In this document: in pieces, positions 14,273 through 23,143 of the stretch
Position numbering within the stretch: position 1 is the first letter of the stretch
Layout: every line of letters starts with the position of its first letter
Source: SIG437 sp045576235
GTDB lineage: Bacteria; Bacillota; Clostridia; UBA1381; UBA9506
Reading direction: 5' to 3'
Length of the DNA stretch: 50,235 nt
Assembly (NCBI GenBank): GCA_045576235.1
Contig: JAZNGA010000027.1
Location: 1-50,235 of the forward strand
Made by a program: the position numbers and the translations under genes
Notes under the pieces: generated by a model
What the model was told of the DNA's origin: nothing
The model's database searches: none
What the model saw: the letters and a program-made list of their open reading frames with translations, nothing else

Positions 14273-14895
14273 GCAAATTAATAGAAAAATCTGCAAAAAC
14301 TGTTCAGGACGCATTAAAGCTTGCACTTGAGGAATTGAAACTAACAGAGGCAGAAGTTGAATATGAAGTTATAGACGAGGGAAGCAAAGGTATTTTTGGC
14401 ATCGGTGCTAAAGATGCAGTTATAAGAGTTAGTCCTAAAATAGATTTTGAATCGCGTGCATATAATTTCCTGACAGATATCTTTGTGGGAATGGGAATCA
14501 GAGTTAACATAGATATCACTTTTGAAGAAAAACGCATGAACATCAATCTTTCAGGCGATAATATGGGAATTATAATTGGAAAACGCGGAGACACTTTAGA
14601 TGCTTTAGAGCATTTGGTGAGCCTTTGTGTTAATCGTGGCGATGGCGAATATATCAGAGTTACTCTTGACACGGAAAACTATCGTGAAAAGAGAAAGGCA
14701 ACGCTGATTAATCTTGCTGAAAATCTTGCAAATTCTGTTGTGAAGAACAAGAAGAAGGTAACACTTGAGCCGATGAGTTCAAATGAAAGAAGAATTATTC
14801 ATTCTACTCTTCAGAACAATAAATATGTTGACACATATAGCATCGGCGATGAACCAAACCGAAAGGTTGTAATTGCATTAAAGCGTAATAAATAA
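14269..14895 (+). CDS. jag: RNA-binding protein KhpB/Jag
   Basis: A 208-residue RNA-binding protein (Jag, also called KhpB or EloR) linked to cell elongation and small-RNA biology in Firmicutes. Three domains appear in order: Jag-N (SAKTVQDALKLALEELKL to GIFGIGAKDA, residues 8-50), a KH-like domain with GIIIGKRGDTLDALEHLVSL at about 102-121, and R3H with SSNERRIIHSTLQ at about 168-180. Starts in ATGA overlap with yidC and ends before a strong terminator, closing the rpmH operon. Confidence 0.95.
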   Translation: MSKLIEKSAKTVQDALKLALEELKLTEAEVEYEVIDEGSKGIFGIGAKDAVIRVSPKIDFESRAYNFLTDIFVGMGIRVNIDITFEEKRMNINLSGDNMGIIIGKRGDTLDALEHLVSLCVNRGDGEYIRVTLDTENYREKRKATLINLAENLANSVVKNKKKVTLEPMSSNERRIIHSTLQNNKYVDTYSIGDEPNRKVVIALKRNK

Positions 14896-14904
14896 CAAAA
14901 TTAT

Positions 14905-14939
14905 AAAAGCGAAAAAGATGAAACTTTTTCGCTTTTTTT
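14905..14939 (+). terminator. Terminator of the rpmH-jag operon
   Basis: AAAAGCGAAAAAG pairs with CTTTTTCGCTTTT around six bases, ending in a T-run. Confidence 0.85.
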
Positions 14940-14983
14940 ACCTAATAGACAAACATTTTAAACACAGATGGGAGTGAGATATC

Positions 14984-16255
14984 ATGAAAAAACCTTTAGC
15001 TGACAGAATTAGACCTGAGTCCCTTTCTGATGTAGTTGGTCAAAAACACATATTGGGACAGGGCAAGACATTGCAAAAACTGATTTTGTCGGGAAATTTT
15101 CCGAATATGATATTTTACGGTCCATCGGGAACGGGAAAGACAACCGTTGCAAACATAGCGGCGAAGCTTTCAAATAAAAAGCTTTTTAAGCTTAATGCGA
15201 CAACAGCATCAGTTGCAGACATAAAGGAAATAGCATCTGAAGTAGGGACACTAGATGCTTCAAACGGAATTTTGTTATATCTTGATGAGATACAGAATTT
15301 TAATAAAAAGCAGCAGCAATCACTGCTTGAGTTTATAGAAAACGGCTCTATAACCTTGATTGCAAGCACAACTGAAAACCCCTATTTTTACATATATAAC
15401 GCAATATTGTCGCGGGCGACTGTGTTTGAATTTAAACCTGTTTCGGCCGGAGACATAAAAGCAGCTATTCTCCGCGGCGCCAGTATTCTTGCCGAAGAAC
15501 TTGGGATGGATGTTAAAATCACACCTGATGCACTTTCTCATTTAGCTTCTGTTTCGTCAGGAGATGTGAGAAAAGCGTTAAATGCTTTGGAGGTTTGTTC
15601 CCTTTCTGTGCCTGCAACAAGTAGTGATGAAATTAATATAACTTTAGAGCTTGCAGAACAATGCACACAGAAAAAAGCATTTCGTCACGATCGTGACGGA
15701 GACAGTCATTATGATGTTTTAAGTGCTTTGCAGAAATCTGTGAGGGGAAGTGACCCTGATGCCGCAATCCATTATCTTGCAAGATTGCTTTCAGGCGGCG
15801 ATATGCTTTCTGCCTGTCGCAGACTGATGGTTATAGCGGCTGAAGATGTTGGTCTTGCATATCCGCAGGCCATTTCAATGGTCAAGTCTTGCGTTGATGC
15901 GGCTTTGCAGCTCGGAATGCCGGAGGCAAGAATTCCACTTGCTGAGGCCGTGCTTATTTTAGCAACTGCACCTAAGTCAAACAGCGTTATTTGCGCAATT
16001 GATGCGGCTATGGCAGACATAGAAAAAGGTGACACGGGAGACATTCCGCTTCACCTTAAGGATGCGCATTATAAAGGCGCACAGATGCTCGGAAGGGGAT
16101 TGGAATATAAATATCCTCACAACTTTCCGAACAGCTATGTAAATCAACAGTATTTGCCTGATAATATCAAAGACAAGAAGTATTACAATCCAGGAAAGAA
16201 TAAAAATGAAACAGTTATTAAGAATTATTGGGAACAGGTCAAAGGGGGTAAATGA
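14984..16255 (+). CDS. rarA: Replication-associated recombination protein A (RarA/MgsA AAA+ ATPase)
   Basis: A 423-residue AAA+ ATPase related to clamp-loader subunits that acts at stalled replication forks. N-terminal PLADRIRPESLSDVVGQ, Walker A GPSGTGKTT at about 45-53, Walker B ILLYLDEIQNFNKKQQQ, sensor-1 ASTTENP, and the C-terminal tetramerisation part with MLSACRRLMVIAAEDVGLA and DIPLHLKDAHYKGA, both characteristic of RarA rather than RuvB or DnaX. Length normal. Starts with ATG after TGGGAGTGAG. It forms an operon with the following methyltransferase gene through an ATGA overlap. Confidence 0.96.
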   Translation: MKKPLADRIRPESLSDVVGQKHILGQGKTLQKLILSGNFPNMIFYGPSGTGKTTVANIAAKLSNKKLFKLNATTASVADIKEIASEVGTLDASNGILLYLDEIQNFNKKQQQSLLEFIENGSITLIASTTENPYFYIYNAILSRATVFEFKPVSAGDIKAAILRGASILAEELGMDVKITPDALSHLASVSSGDVRKALNALEVCSLSVPATSSDEINITLELAEQCTQKKAFRHDRDGDSHYDVLSALQKSVRGSDPDAAIHYLARLLSGGDMLSACRRLMVIAAEDVGLAYPQAISMVKSCVDAALQLGMPEARIPLAEAVLILATAPKSNSVICAIDAAMADIEKGDTGDIPLHLKDAHYKGAQMLGRGLEYKYPHNFPNSYVNQQYLPDNIKDKKYYNPGKNKNETVIKNYWEQVKGGK

Positions 16256-17007
16256 TGGAAAAAAGCTACGGGAAATTTGCTGAGCTTTACGACAGACTGA
16301 CTTTTGATGTGCCCTATAAAGAATATGCTGATTTGGTTGAATTGCAGATTAAAAAGCATAATATTAAACCGGAGCTTGTTTTTGACCTTGCCTGTGGCAC
16401 GGGAACGCTTGCAGGAGAGCTTTCTGCACGGGGATATGATGTGATAGCGGCTGATGCTTCAGAAGAAATGCTCGATTGCGCCATCAGAAAGTTTGGTCAG
16501 GGGAAAATCCTGTTTTTAAATCAGCCGATGCAGGATTTTGAGCTTTTTGGCACAGTTGATGTCATTATATGTATGCTCGACAGCATTAATTATCTCACAG
16601 AAAGAGAAGATTTAGACAGGACCTTTGCTCTTTGCAACAATTATCTGAATGATGGAGGCCTTTTCCTCTTCGATGTTAATTCAGAATATAAATTTAAAAA
16701 CATATTTAAAGACAATATATACACATATGAGACAGAAGATATTTTTTATGTCTGGGAAAACAGCTACAATGAAGAAGAAAAACTCTGTGACTTCTTTTTG
16801 ACATTTTTCAAGGAAAACGACAACGGACTTTATGAAAGAATAGACGAGCATCACTTCGAAAGATGCTACAGTGATGAAGAGATAACAAAGCTCCTTGAAA
16901 CAAACGGTTTTGAGATAACGGGCAGGTTTGACGGATATTCTGAAGAAGTGGCAAAAAGTGAATCAGAGCGAATTTTATATAGTGCTGTTAAAAGGAGAAA
17001 AAGCTGA
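16255..17007 (+). CDS. Class I SAM-dependent methyltransferase
   Basis: A 250-residue cytoplasmic methyltransferase. Motif I, VFDLACGTGTLAGELSARGY, binds S-adenosylmethionine; AADASEEMLDCA is motif II and IICMLDSINYLTE is the post-I acidic strand. Similar proteins commonly follow rarA-like genes in Clostridia without known substrate. ATGs at 16252 and 16255 are adjacent; 16255 lies at better distance from GGGGG (16244-16248). The gene touches rarA at its start and thiI at its end (TGATG), so it is translated with both. A substrate such as tRNA would fit the thiI neighbour, but this is inference. Confidence 0.88.
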   Translation: MEKSYGKFAELYDRLTFDVPYKEYADLVELQIKKHNIKPELVFDLACGTGTLAGELSARGYDVIAADASEEMLDCAIRKFGQGKILFLNQPMQDFELFGTVDVIICMLDSINYLTEREDLDRTFALCNNYLNDGGLFLFDVNSEYKFKNIFKDNIYTYETEDIFYVWENSYNEEEKLCDFFLTFFKENDNGLYERIDEHHFERCYSDEEITKLLETNGFEITGRFDGYSEEVAKSESERILYSAVKRRKS

Positions 17008-18170
17008 TGACAGAACAAATAATACTTGTAAAATACGGAGAAATAATTTTAAAAGGATTAAACAGACCTTTTTTTGAGGCAGCTTTAGTAAAAAATATTA
17101 AGGCGGCGCTTAAAAATTTTGAAATTGAGGTTTGGTGGGCGCAGGCAACTGTTTACATTAAAACGCCTTTTGCAGATAAGATTGATGACATAATAGAAAT
17201 TTTGAAAAAGGTCTTTGGAATAACCTCAATTACGAGAGCATATGTTTTGCCGAAAGACATTGAAGGAATTAAAAAAGGTGCTAAAGAAGCTCTTGAAGAG
17301 GAATTGAAAAAAGCTAAAACATTTAAGGTAGAGGCAAAAAGAGCAGATAAGAAATTTCCTCTTAAATCGCCTGAAATCTGCCGTGAGGTCGGAGGCTACC
17401 TCTATGAAAGTTTTGAAAACCTCAGTGTCGATGTGAGTGACCCTGATAAAATTGTTATGGTTGAGGTTCGAGAGCAGAATGCTTATGTTTACTGCGAAAG
17501 AGAAAAGGGCAGAGGAGGAATGCCCGTTGGAACAAATTCAAAAGCGGCTCTTCTTCTTTCGGGCGGAATAGACAGTCCCGTTGCGGGATATATGGTCGCA
17601 AAACGCGGTGTTGCGCTTGAGTCAATTCACTTTTTTTCACATCCTTACACGAGTGAGAGAGCGAAAGAAAAGGTCTTGGAGCTTGCTGATTTGCTTTCTG
17701 TTTATACAGGCGGGATGAAGGTTCATATTGTTCCTTTCACAAACATTCAGCTTGAAATCAGAAAAAAATGCCCTGAGGAATATCTCACAATCATTATGAG
17801 ACGATTTATGATGAGGATTGCAGAAAAAATCGCAAGGAAAAACAAGCTTTCCGCTCTGGTTACGGGGGAAAGCATTGGTCAGGTTGCGAGCCAGACGGTT
17901 GAGGCATTGGGAGTCACAAATGATGCAGTTTCCATGCCTGTTTTCAGACCTGTAATCGGAATGGACAAGGAAGAGATTGTGACTATTGCAAGAGACATAG
18001 GAACATTTGACACTTCAATACTTCCGTATGAGGATTGTTGTACAGTGTTCACTCCAAAGCACCCTCAGACGAAACCAAAGCTTGAAAAGGTTATAGAATA
18101 TGAAAGAGTGCTTGATATAGAGAAATTGGTCAATGAGGCCGTGGAAGGCGTTGAAATCGTGGCGCTTTAA
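17007..18170 (+). CDS. thiI: tRNA 4-thiouridine sulfurtransferase ThiI
   Basis: A 387-residue enzyme that adenylates uridine-8 of tRNA for thiolation and, in many bacteria, relays sulfur for thiamine thiazole. An N-terminal ferredoxin-like plus THUMP region (LVKYGEIILKGLNRPFFE and residues to about 165) leads to the PP-loop LLLSGGIDSPVAGYMVAKRG. The C-terminal PYEDCCTVFTPKHPQTKPKL carries the conserved cysteine. It ends without a rhodanese domain, the short Gram-positive form that depends on a separate cysteine desulfurase, not seen here. The start ATG overlaps the methyltransferase stop. Confidence 0.96.
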   Translation: MTEQIILVKYGEIILKGLNRPFFEAALVKNIKAALKNFEIEVWWAQATVYIKTPFADKIDDIIEILKKVFGITSITRAYVLPKDIEGIKKGAKEALEEELKKAKTFKVEAKRADKKFPLKSPEICREVGGYLYESFENLSVDVSDPDKIVMVEVREQNAYVYCEREKGRGGMPVGTNSKAALLLSGGIDSPVAGYMVAKRGVALESIHFFSHPYTSERAKEKVLELADLLSVYTGGMKVHIVPFTNIQLEIRKKCPEEYLTIIMRRFMMRIAEKIARKNKLSALVTGESIGQVASQTVEALGVTNDAVSMPVFRPVIGMDKEEIVTIARDIGTFDTSILPYEDCCTVFTPKHPQTKPKLEKVIEYERVLDIEKLVNEAVEGVEIVAL

Positions 18171-18197
18171 CATTTTGAAAGCAAAAGGAGAAAAATC

Positions 18198-18698
18198 ATG
18201 ACAGATTCAATAATCAGTTTTTTTCAGGAATCTTCCATGTGGATTAAAGAGGCAATAACCTTTGTTATATCAATGCTTCCCATTATTGAATTAAGAGGTG
18301 CCATACCTGTAGGCGTGGCGTTTGGCATAGAATCATGGAAGCTCTACATCATATCTGTTTTAGGAAATATGCTTCCCATTCCGTTTGTGCTATGGCTTGC
18401 ACGACCGATTATCAACTTCTGTTTAAACAGCCGTTTCTTGAAGAGAATAGGAACTTGGCTTCAGAATAAGGTTGATAAAAACGCTGATGAAATTGTTAAA
18501 TATGGAACATGGGGTCTGATGATTTTCGTCGCTATCCCATTGCCGGGAACAGGGGCGTGGACAGGGGCGCTTGTTGCTGCTCTTTTAGACCTCCGCATAA
18601 AAAAAGCAGTTCCGTCAATATTTCTTGGCGTTGTAATAGCTGGAATCATAATGCTTTTTGGAAGCAATATCGTTAAGTTTATAATAGGTTTGTTTTAG
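18198..18698 (+). CDS. Small multidrug export protein family (COG2426) membrane protein
   Basis: A 166-residue polytopic membrane protein of the Sm_multidrug_ex family. The signature IELRGAIPVGVAFG appears at about residues 30-43, and FVAIPLPGTGAWTGALVAAL at about 111-130; both are half-helical re-entrant motifs related to the DedA/VTT group. Four or five membrane helices are predicted. The 'multidrug export' name is historical and the transported substrate is unknown. It lies 27 nt after thiI with AAAGGAG and ends the rarA operon. Confidence 0.88.
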   Translation: MTDSIISFFQESSMWIKEAITFVISMLPIIELRGAIPVGVAFGIESWKLYIISVLGNMLPIPFVLWLARPIINFCLNSRFLKRIGTWLQNKVDKNADEIVKYGTWGLMIFVAIPLPGTGAWTGALVAALLDLRIKKAVPSIFLGVVIAGIIMLFGSNIVKFIIGLF

Positions 18699-18743
18699 GG
18701 CTTTTATGATAAGGATAAGATGCCTTTAAAAATCGGAAAAACA

Positions 18744-18772
18744 TTGACATTAATGGGATGTTATACTATAAT
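18744..18772 (+). promoter_or_regulatory. Consensus promoter of the GNAT/cca unit
   Basis: TTGACA (18744-18749), 17 bp, TATAAT (18767-18772): perfect consensus. Confidence 0.85.
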
Positions 18773-18816
18773 ATATTAAGTAAGATAATAAATTTTTAGT
18801 TATGGAGTGAAAAGAT

Positions 18817-19287
18817 ATGGAAATAATTCGTTTGGAAAGCTGTGACAATGAGATTTTCCCGAAATTAGTTGAGTGGAACTATAATTGGTGGGGAAAAAAG
18901 ACAGGAAAAAGCTATGAGGCAGTCAGCTATTTTCTTAAGAATTCATTATGTAAGGGAAATGCGCTTCCTCAGACTTTCGTTGCTTTAGTTGACGGGAAGC
19001 CTGCGGGAATGTATCAATTATCAATGTTTGATGATTTGTTTGGAAGACCTGACATATATCCTTGGATTGGTAATGTGTATGTAGATGAAAACTTCAGAGG
19101 CTTGGGAATTTGCGGAAAATTGATGGAAACAGTTCCGGAAAAGGCAAAGGCGGCAGGTCTTAAAGAGATATATTTATACACAAATCATGTTGGCTTGTAT
19201 GAGAAATATGGATGGGAATTCATAGAAATCATTCCGACTTTTGATGGTTCAACACAGGAAGAAAGACTATATAAGCTTACAATATGA
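18817..19287 (+). CDS. GNAT family N-acetyltransferase
   Basis: A 156-residue acetyltransferase. The acetyl-CoA site is visible: IGNVYVDENFRGLGICGKLM at about residues 87-106 (R-x-x-G-x-G/C-type loop), followed by the helix METVPEKAKAAG and IYLYTNHVGLYEKYGWEFIE, the usual GNAT C-terminal pair. N-terminal EWNYNWWGKKTGKSYE suggests aminoglycoside- or small-amine-type GNATs, but the acceptor is not predictable. ATG 18817 follows GGAGTGA and a perfect promoter. It is 22 nt upstream of cca. Confidence 0.87.
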   Translation: MEIIRLESCDNEIFPKLVEWNYNWWGKKTGKSYEAVSYFLKNSLCKGNALPQTFVALVDGKPAGMYQLSMFDDLFGRPDIYPWIGNVYVDENFRGLGICGKLMETVPEKAKAAGLKEIYLYTNHVGLYEKYGWEFIEIIPTFDGSTQEERLYKLTI

Positions 19288-19309
19288 TAGTGAGTGTGGT
19301 GAAAGCCTG

Positions 19310-20656
19310 ATGAGTGATGGCGGGGAGAAAATTGCAGTAGCGCTCGCATCTGCCGTTAAAGAAAAAGGCGGAACTGCCTATTATGTCGGTGGATATGTCC
19401 GTGATGAGCTTATGCAAATGGAAAATAAGGACATTGACCTTGAAATACATGGAATTGAATGCACAGAGCTTGAAGAAATTTTAGATTCATTCGGTGAACG
19501 GATTGAAATTGGAAACAGCTTTGGAATTTACAATTTGAAAGGTCACTCTGTAGATATTGCCATGCCGAGACAGGAAAGAGCAGTTGGCAGGGGACATAAG
19601 GATTTTAAAGTTGATGTGGCACCGTTTATAGGCACGGAAAAGGCAGCAAAACGAAGAGATTTCACTGTTAATGCGATTATGAAAAATGTTTTAACAGGAG
19701 AAATCATTGACCATTTTGGTGGTTTGGAAGACCTGAAAAAAGGCATTATACGCCATGTCAATAGTCAGTCTTTTGCAGAGGACCCGCTCAGAGTTTTGCG
19801 CGGAGCACAGTTTGCCGCGCGATTTGAATTTGAAATAGCTGAAGAAACCGTGAATCTTTGCAAGACGATGGATTTAATGCAGCTTTCTAAAGAGAGAGTT
19901 TTTGATGAAATGAAGAAGGCTCTTTTAAAGGCTGAAAGACCATCATTGTTTTTTGAAAACTTAAGAAAAATGGATGCGCTTGGTTTTTGGTTTCTTGAAG
20001 TTGAAAGAACAATAGGAGTAGAGCAGAACAAGAATGCGCACAAAGAAGGAGATGTCTGGAATCATACCATGATGGTTCTTGACGAAGCGGCAAAGAGACG
20101 CGAAAAGGCAGAAAAGCCGCTCTGGTTTATGATTTCTGCGCTTTGTCACGATTTCGGCAAGATTGTCACAACGAAAGAGCGGGATGGAAACTTTCATTCA
20201 ACCGACCACGACATAGGCGGAGTTCCGCTTGCAAGAGATTTTTTGCAGAGAATAACATCTGAAAAAAATCTTATTAAATATGTTCTGAATTTAACTGAAC
20301 TTCATATGCGACCGAACAAACTTGCAGGAAATAAAGCGCCGGTTTTTGAAACAAACAGCTTGTTTGATAGCGCGGTTGTTCCGATTGATCTGATTCAGCT
20401 TGCCCTTGCGGATAAAGCGGGCAAGCTTCCAAGCCCTTCAACTTTTGAAAACGAATGTTTTTTGATTGACAGGCTTGAGGTTTTTAATGAATATATGTCA
20501 AGACCATGTGTCGAGGGCAAGGATTTGATAGGTGCGAAAATTGAGCAGGGAAAAAACTATAAGAAATTGCTTGATTATGCACATAGACTTCATTTGGCGG
20601 GAGAACCGAAAGAAGAAGCACTTAAGAAAATAATTGATTTAAGCAAGACAATATGA
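19310..20656 (+). CDS. cca: CCA tRNA nucleotidyltransferase with HD domain
   Basis: A 448-residue class II nucleotidyltransferase that builds or repairs the tRNA CCA end. Nucleotidyltransferase motifs: VGGYVRDELM, the metal-binding NKDIDLEIHG, and RRDFTVNAIM; then EDPLRVLRGAQFAARF, the linker of the family. The C-terminal half has an HD phosphohydrolase core (H in WNHTMMVL, HD in LCHDFGK), found in a subset of these enzymes. ATG 19310 is chosen because the longer frame would read back through the GNAT gene. The ribosome site GGTG is weak, suggesting coupling to upstream translation. Confidence 0.92.
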   Translation: MSDGGEKIAVALASAVKEKGGTAYYVGGYVRDELMQMENKDIDLEIHGIECTELEEILDSFGERIEIGNSFGIYNLKGHSVDIAMPRQERAVGRGHKDFKVDVAPFIGTEKAAKRRDFTVNAIMKNVLTGEIIDHFGGLEDLKKGIIRHVNSQSFAEDPLRVLRGAQFAARFEFEIAEETVNLCKTMDLMQLSKERVFDEMKKALLKAERPSLFFENLRKMDALGFWFLEVERTIGVEQNKNAHKEGDVWNHTMMVLDEAAKRREKAEKPLWFMISALCHDFGKIVTTKERDGNFHSTDHDIGGVPLARDFLQRITSEKNLIKYVLNLTELHMRPNKLAGNKAPVFETNSLFDSAVVPIDLIQLALADKAGKLPSPSTFENECFLIDRLEVFNEYMSRPCVEGKDLIGAKIEQGKNYKKLLDYAHRLHLAGEPKEEALKKIIDLSKTI

Positions 20657-20692
20657 GCGAAACTTGCGCATATTATAAGGTAAATAGGTTAT

Positions 20693-20729
20693 TTAAAAGG
20701 GAATTCATCATTGATGAATTCCCTTTTAA
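20693..20729. terminator. Bidirectional terminator between cca and the glycosyltransferase
   Basis: An 18-bp perfect stem: TTAAAAGGGAATTCATCA pairs with its complement around one or two bases, with A/T tails on both sides. It serves the two convergent genes. Confidence 0.85.
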
Positions 20730-20730
20730 T

Positions 20731-21885
20731 TTAATTTATACTTCTTCTCGCAATGTCTTCGTAGGAAAAGTTTTTCATTCCATTTTCCTCTGAAATTCGG
20801 ATCATTTTACGATATAATGCACTGTCGTTATATATGCACTGAATGACTTTTTTTAGAGTTTCGGATTCAGCGTCGTCTATGAAGACACAGTTTCCACCTA
20901 TGTCAACATGAGAAAAACCATCAAACCTTCTGAATATGCATGGAAGTCCCATGCCTACAGCTTGTTCCCAGATTACTGAATGCTTACCAGGGAAAACACC
21001 AAGGTCTGATGAGGCAAAATATTTATATATATCTGATGAATTAATCCAACCTATATATATTATGTTTTCATTTTTTATAAGCTCATCAAATTCCTTCTTA
21101 AGAGAAGGGATAACTGAACCAAAAACAAGTAGTTTGACTTTTTTGTCAAGAGTTGAAACAGCCTTCATAAGATTAAGCGTTTCAGGCTTGTTGCCGTCAA
21201 TCTTGCCGCCTGTGATGAGAAGAAAATCGTCATCATCTATTCCATATTTCTCTCGGATGCTTTTTCTAAAGTCTCCGTTTTTTGCTTCGTAAACCTTTTC
21301 GTCATCTGCTCCCATTACCAAAAGCTCAACTTTTTCATGTGGCACGCCATATACATTTCGCAAAAAATCAACTCTTGCAGGCAAAACTCCGTAGAATTTT
21401 GTTACATAAGGCTCAATTTTTTTTGCGCAAAGCTTCCAGATGATTTTGTGGAGAATGTTTTTTGAGAGCCAGTTTGAAGCGCTGTTAATAAAATCAGAAT
21501 GATTATCAGCATAAACTTTGACATCAGGGTGCTTTTTTAAATATTTTACAACCTGCTTAATATCCATGAATTGTATGCCGTGGATAAAAATTATGTCAGG
21601 GGCACATTTTTCAATTGCTTTATATACGCCCTTATAATAAGATAATTTTTTTGCAATTTTGCTATCATTCTTGTAAGGAAGCCTTGTAACCTCTATGCCA
21701 TATTCGTTTTTATATGTTGTTGCCACGGGGAGATATGATATTTTTCCGTTTTCATCAAATGTGAAGAGAGAAGAGATTATAAAAACATCATTCCCGTCTT
21801 TTTTATGGTATTTAGGAAGCATATTTTCCTGATAAGCATAATTATCAATGTAGAAATTAGCTAAACAAAGATGTAAAATTTTCAT
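20731..21885 (-). CDS. Glycosyltransferase, GT4-like
   Basis: A 384-residue GT-B fold glycosyltransferase. N-terminal ILHLCLANFYIDNYAYQENM begins the first Rossmann domain; the second holds LLITGGKIDGNKPETLNLMK, then the donor-binding region YIGWINSSDIYKYFASSDLG and FPGKHSVIWEQAVGMGLP, which carries the E-x7-E type retaining pattern in weak form. Linked to the sugar-phosphate transferase 32 nt upstream, so it probably adds a sugar to a lipid-linked glycan primed by that enzyme. AAGGAG precedes the ATG. Confidence 0.86.
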   Translation of the reverse strand: MKILHLCLANFYIDNYAYQENMLPKYHKKDGNDVFIISSLFTFDENGKISYLPVATTYKNEYGIEVTRLPYKNDSKIAKKLSYYKGVYKAIEKCAPDIIFIHGIQFMDIKQVVKYLKKHPDVKVYADNHSDFINSASNWLSKNILHKIIWKLCAKKIEPYVTKFYGVLPARVDFLRNVYGVPHEKVELLVMGADDEKVYEAKNGDFRKSIREKYGIDDDDFLLITGGKIDGNKPETLNLMKAVSTLDKKVKLLVFGSVIPSLKKEFDELIKNENIIYIGWINSSDIYKYFASSDLGVFPGKHSVIWEQAVGMGLPCIFRRFDGFSHVDIGGNCVFIDDAESETLKKVIQCIYNDSALYRKMIRISEENGMKNFSYEDIARRSIN

Positions 21886-21917
21886 ACAAAACTCCTTATT
21901 AAAATATGTTTGTTTAA

Positions 21918-22535
21918 TTATAGTTCTTTCGGTGTGTTCGTTGTCACATATATATTTTCGTTCTTTAATACAGTGGAAACTGTTTTAAAAATAATTTTAA
22001 CATCAAAAAGAAAAGACATATTTCTTACATAATATATATCATTGTGAAGTTTTTCTTCTGCTGTGACAGAGTTGCGGAAATATGCCTGATTATAGCCTGT
22101 TATTCCCGGCTTTACGGAATTTCTGCATTTTTTGTCATCATCTAAAAATTCATAGCCTTTAAAATTTGTGGTAAGTGTCGCTCTCGGGCCGATCAGGCTC
22201 ATATCACCCTTTAACAAATTCAAAAACTGCGGAATTTCATCTATGCTTGTTTTTCTCATAAAACGACCTATTTTTGTGACACGCGGATCATCTGCGCTGT
22301 TGTAGGTTGAACCATCTTTGGTTAAAAGATGGGGGGAATTGATCTTCATCGAACGGAATTTATACATTTTGAAAATCTTTCCGTTTTTGCCTACGCGTTC
22401 TGCATTATAAAAAACAGGACCATGGTCAGTAAAATAAATTATAGGTGCAAACACAATGATGAATAAAAGGACAAATGGTAGTGCTATAAGTCCTGCAAGA
22501 AAGTCAATTATGTTTTTGAAAAATTTTCTATACAT
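21918..22535 (-). CDS. Undecaprenyl-phosphate sugar phosphotransferase (bacterial sugar transferase family)
   Basis: A 205-residue monotopic phosphoglycosyl transferase, which starts glycan synthesis by moving a sugar phosphate to undecaprenyl phosphate. It has a membrane helix FLAGLIALPFVLLFIIVFAP, then GPVFYNAERVGKNGKIFKMY with KFRSM, RKTSIDEIPQFLNLLKGDMS carrying the catalytic Asp-Glu pair, and IGPRATL. Size equals the minimal WbaP/PglC form. ATG 22535 is preceded by GGAGG; the longer frame lacks one. The locus holds only two genes, too few for a full capsule cluster. Confidence 0.93.
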   Translation of the reverse strand: MYRKFFKNIIDFLAGLIALPFVLLFIIVFAPIIYFTDHGPVFYNAERVGKNGKIFKMYKFRSMKINSPHLLTKDGSTYNSADDPRVTKIGRFMRKTSIDEIPQFLNLLKGDMSLIGPRATLTTNFKGYEFLDDDKKCRNSVKPGITGYNQAYFRNSVTAEEKLHNDIYYVRNMSFLFDVKIIFKTVSTVLKNENIYVTTNTPKEL

Positions 22536-22671
22536 AATAAGCCTCCATAATATCAAACTCCACGTTTCATAATAACATTTTTACAAAAAAAAGTCAACTC
22601 GTTTTATTTTTTTCGTGAAAATATTTGCAAATAAAGCTGAAAAAGGGTTAAAAACCGAGAAAAAGAATAGC

Positions 22672-22700
22672 TTGCAAATTTGAGATAAATATGATAAAAT
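22672..22700 (+). promoter_or_regulatory. Promoter of the nine-gene recJ-rel operon
   Basis: TTGCAA (22672-22677), 17 bp, TAAAAT (22695-22700). Confidence 0.6.
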
Positions 22701-22759
22701 TAAATGGATTGAATTTATCGGGAAAATCCTTGAAAAATTTCGAAGGGAAAGATGAAAAA

Positions 22760-23110
22760 ATGAATGCAAATGTTAAAAAAATAAGTGCATTTTTAATGAT
22801 ATTTTTTGTGCTTTCATTAACTGCCTGCTCAAGCTATGGCGTTAAAAAAGAGGAGGAGAACTATCAAAAAACACACATAGCATATTATTACACAAGACGC
22901 GGGGAGAGCGGAGTTGAATATTGTCTGTCGATGTTAAAGGCAGAAGAAGAGCTTGATATGGTGGCAGAGCCCAATGTTTACATATCGGATAAAGAGTTTG
23001 ACTTTGAGTGGGGCGCAGATTTGCTTGCTGTTTTTTTAGATGAAGACGCCGAGCCTAAAGAGCCGACTGAAATTGATGGATATTTAATTGCCTATGGATA
23101 TTTAGCATAG
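22760..23110 (+). CDS. Hypothetical lipoprotein
   Basis: A 116-residue protein with a lipoprotein signal (ISAFLMIFFVLSLTAC, lipobox LTAC) and an acidic mature part of about 95 residues that matches no family I know. The mature sequence contains HIAYYYTRRGESGVEY and many Glu/Asp. Start: the ATG at 22760 puts the basic N-terminus MNANVKK before the hydrophobic core; a weak AAGGG lies about 13 nt upstream. First gene of a long plus-strand operon, 33 nt before recJ. A link to RecJ is not suggested by sequence. Confidence 0.75.
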   Translation: MNANVKKISAFLMIFFVLSLTACSSYGVKKEEENYQKTHIAYYYTRRGESGVEYCLSMLKAEEELDMVAEPNVYISDKEFDFEWGADLLAVFLDEDAEPKEPTEIDGYLIAYGYLA

Positions 23111-23143
23111 AAAACTTTTGAGAAAAGGAAAGGAGGAAGCCCA

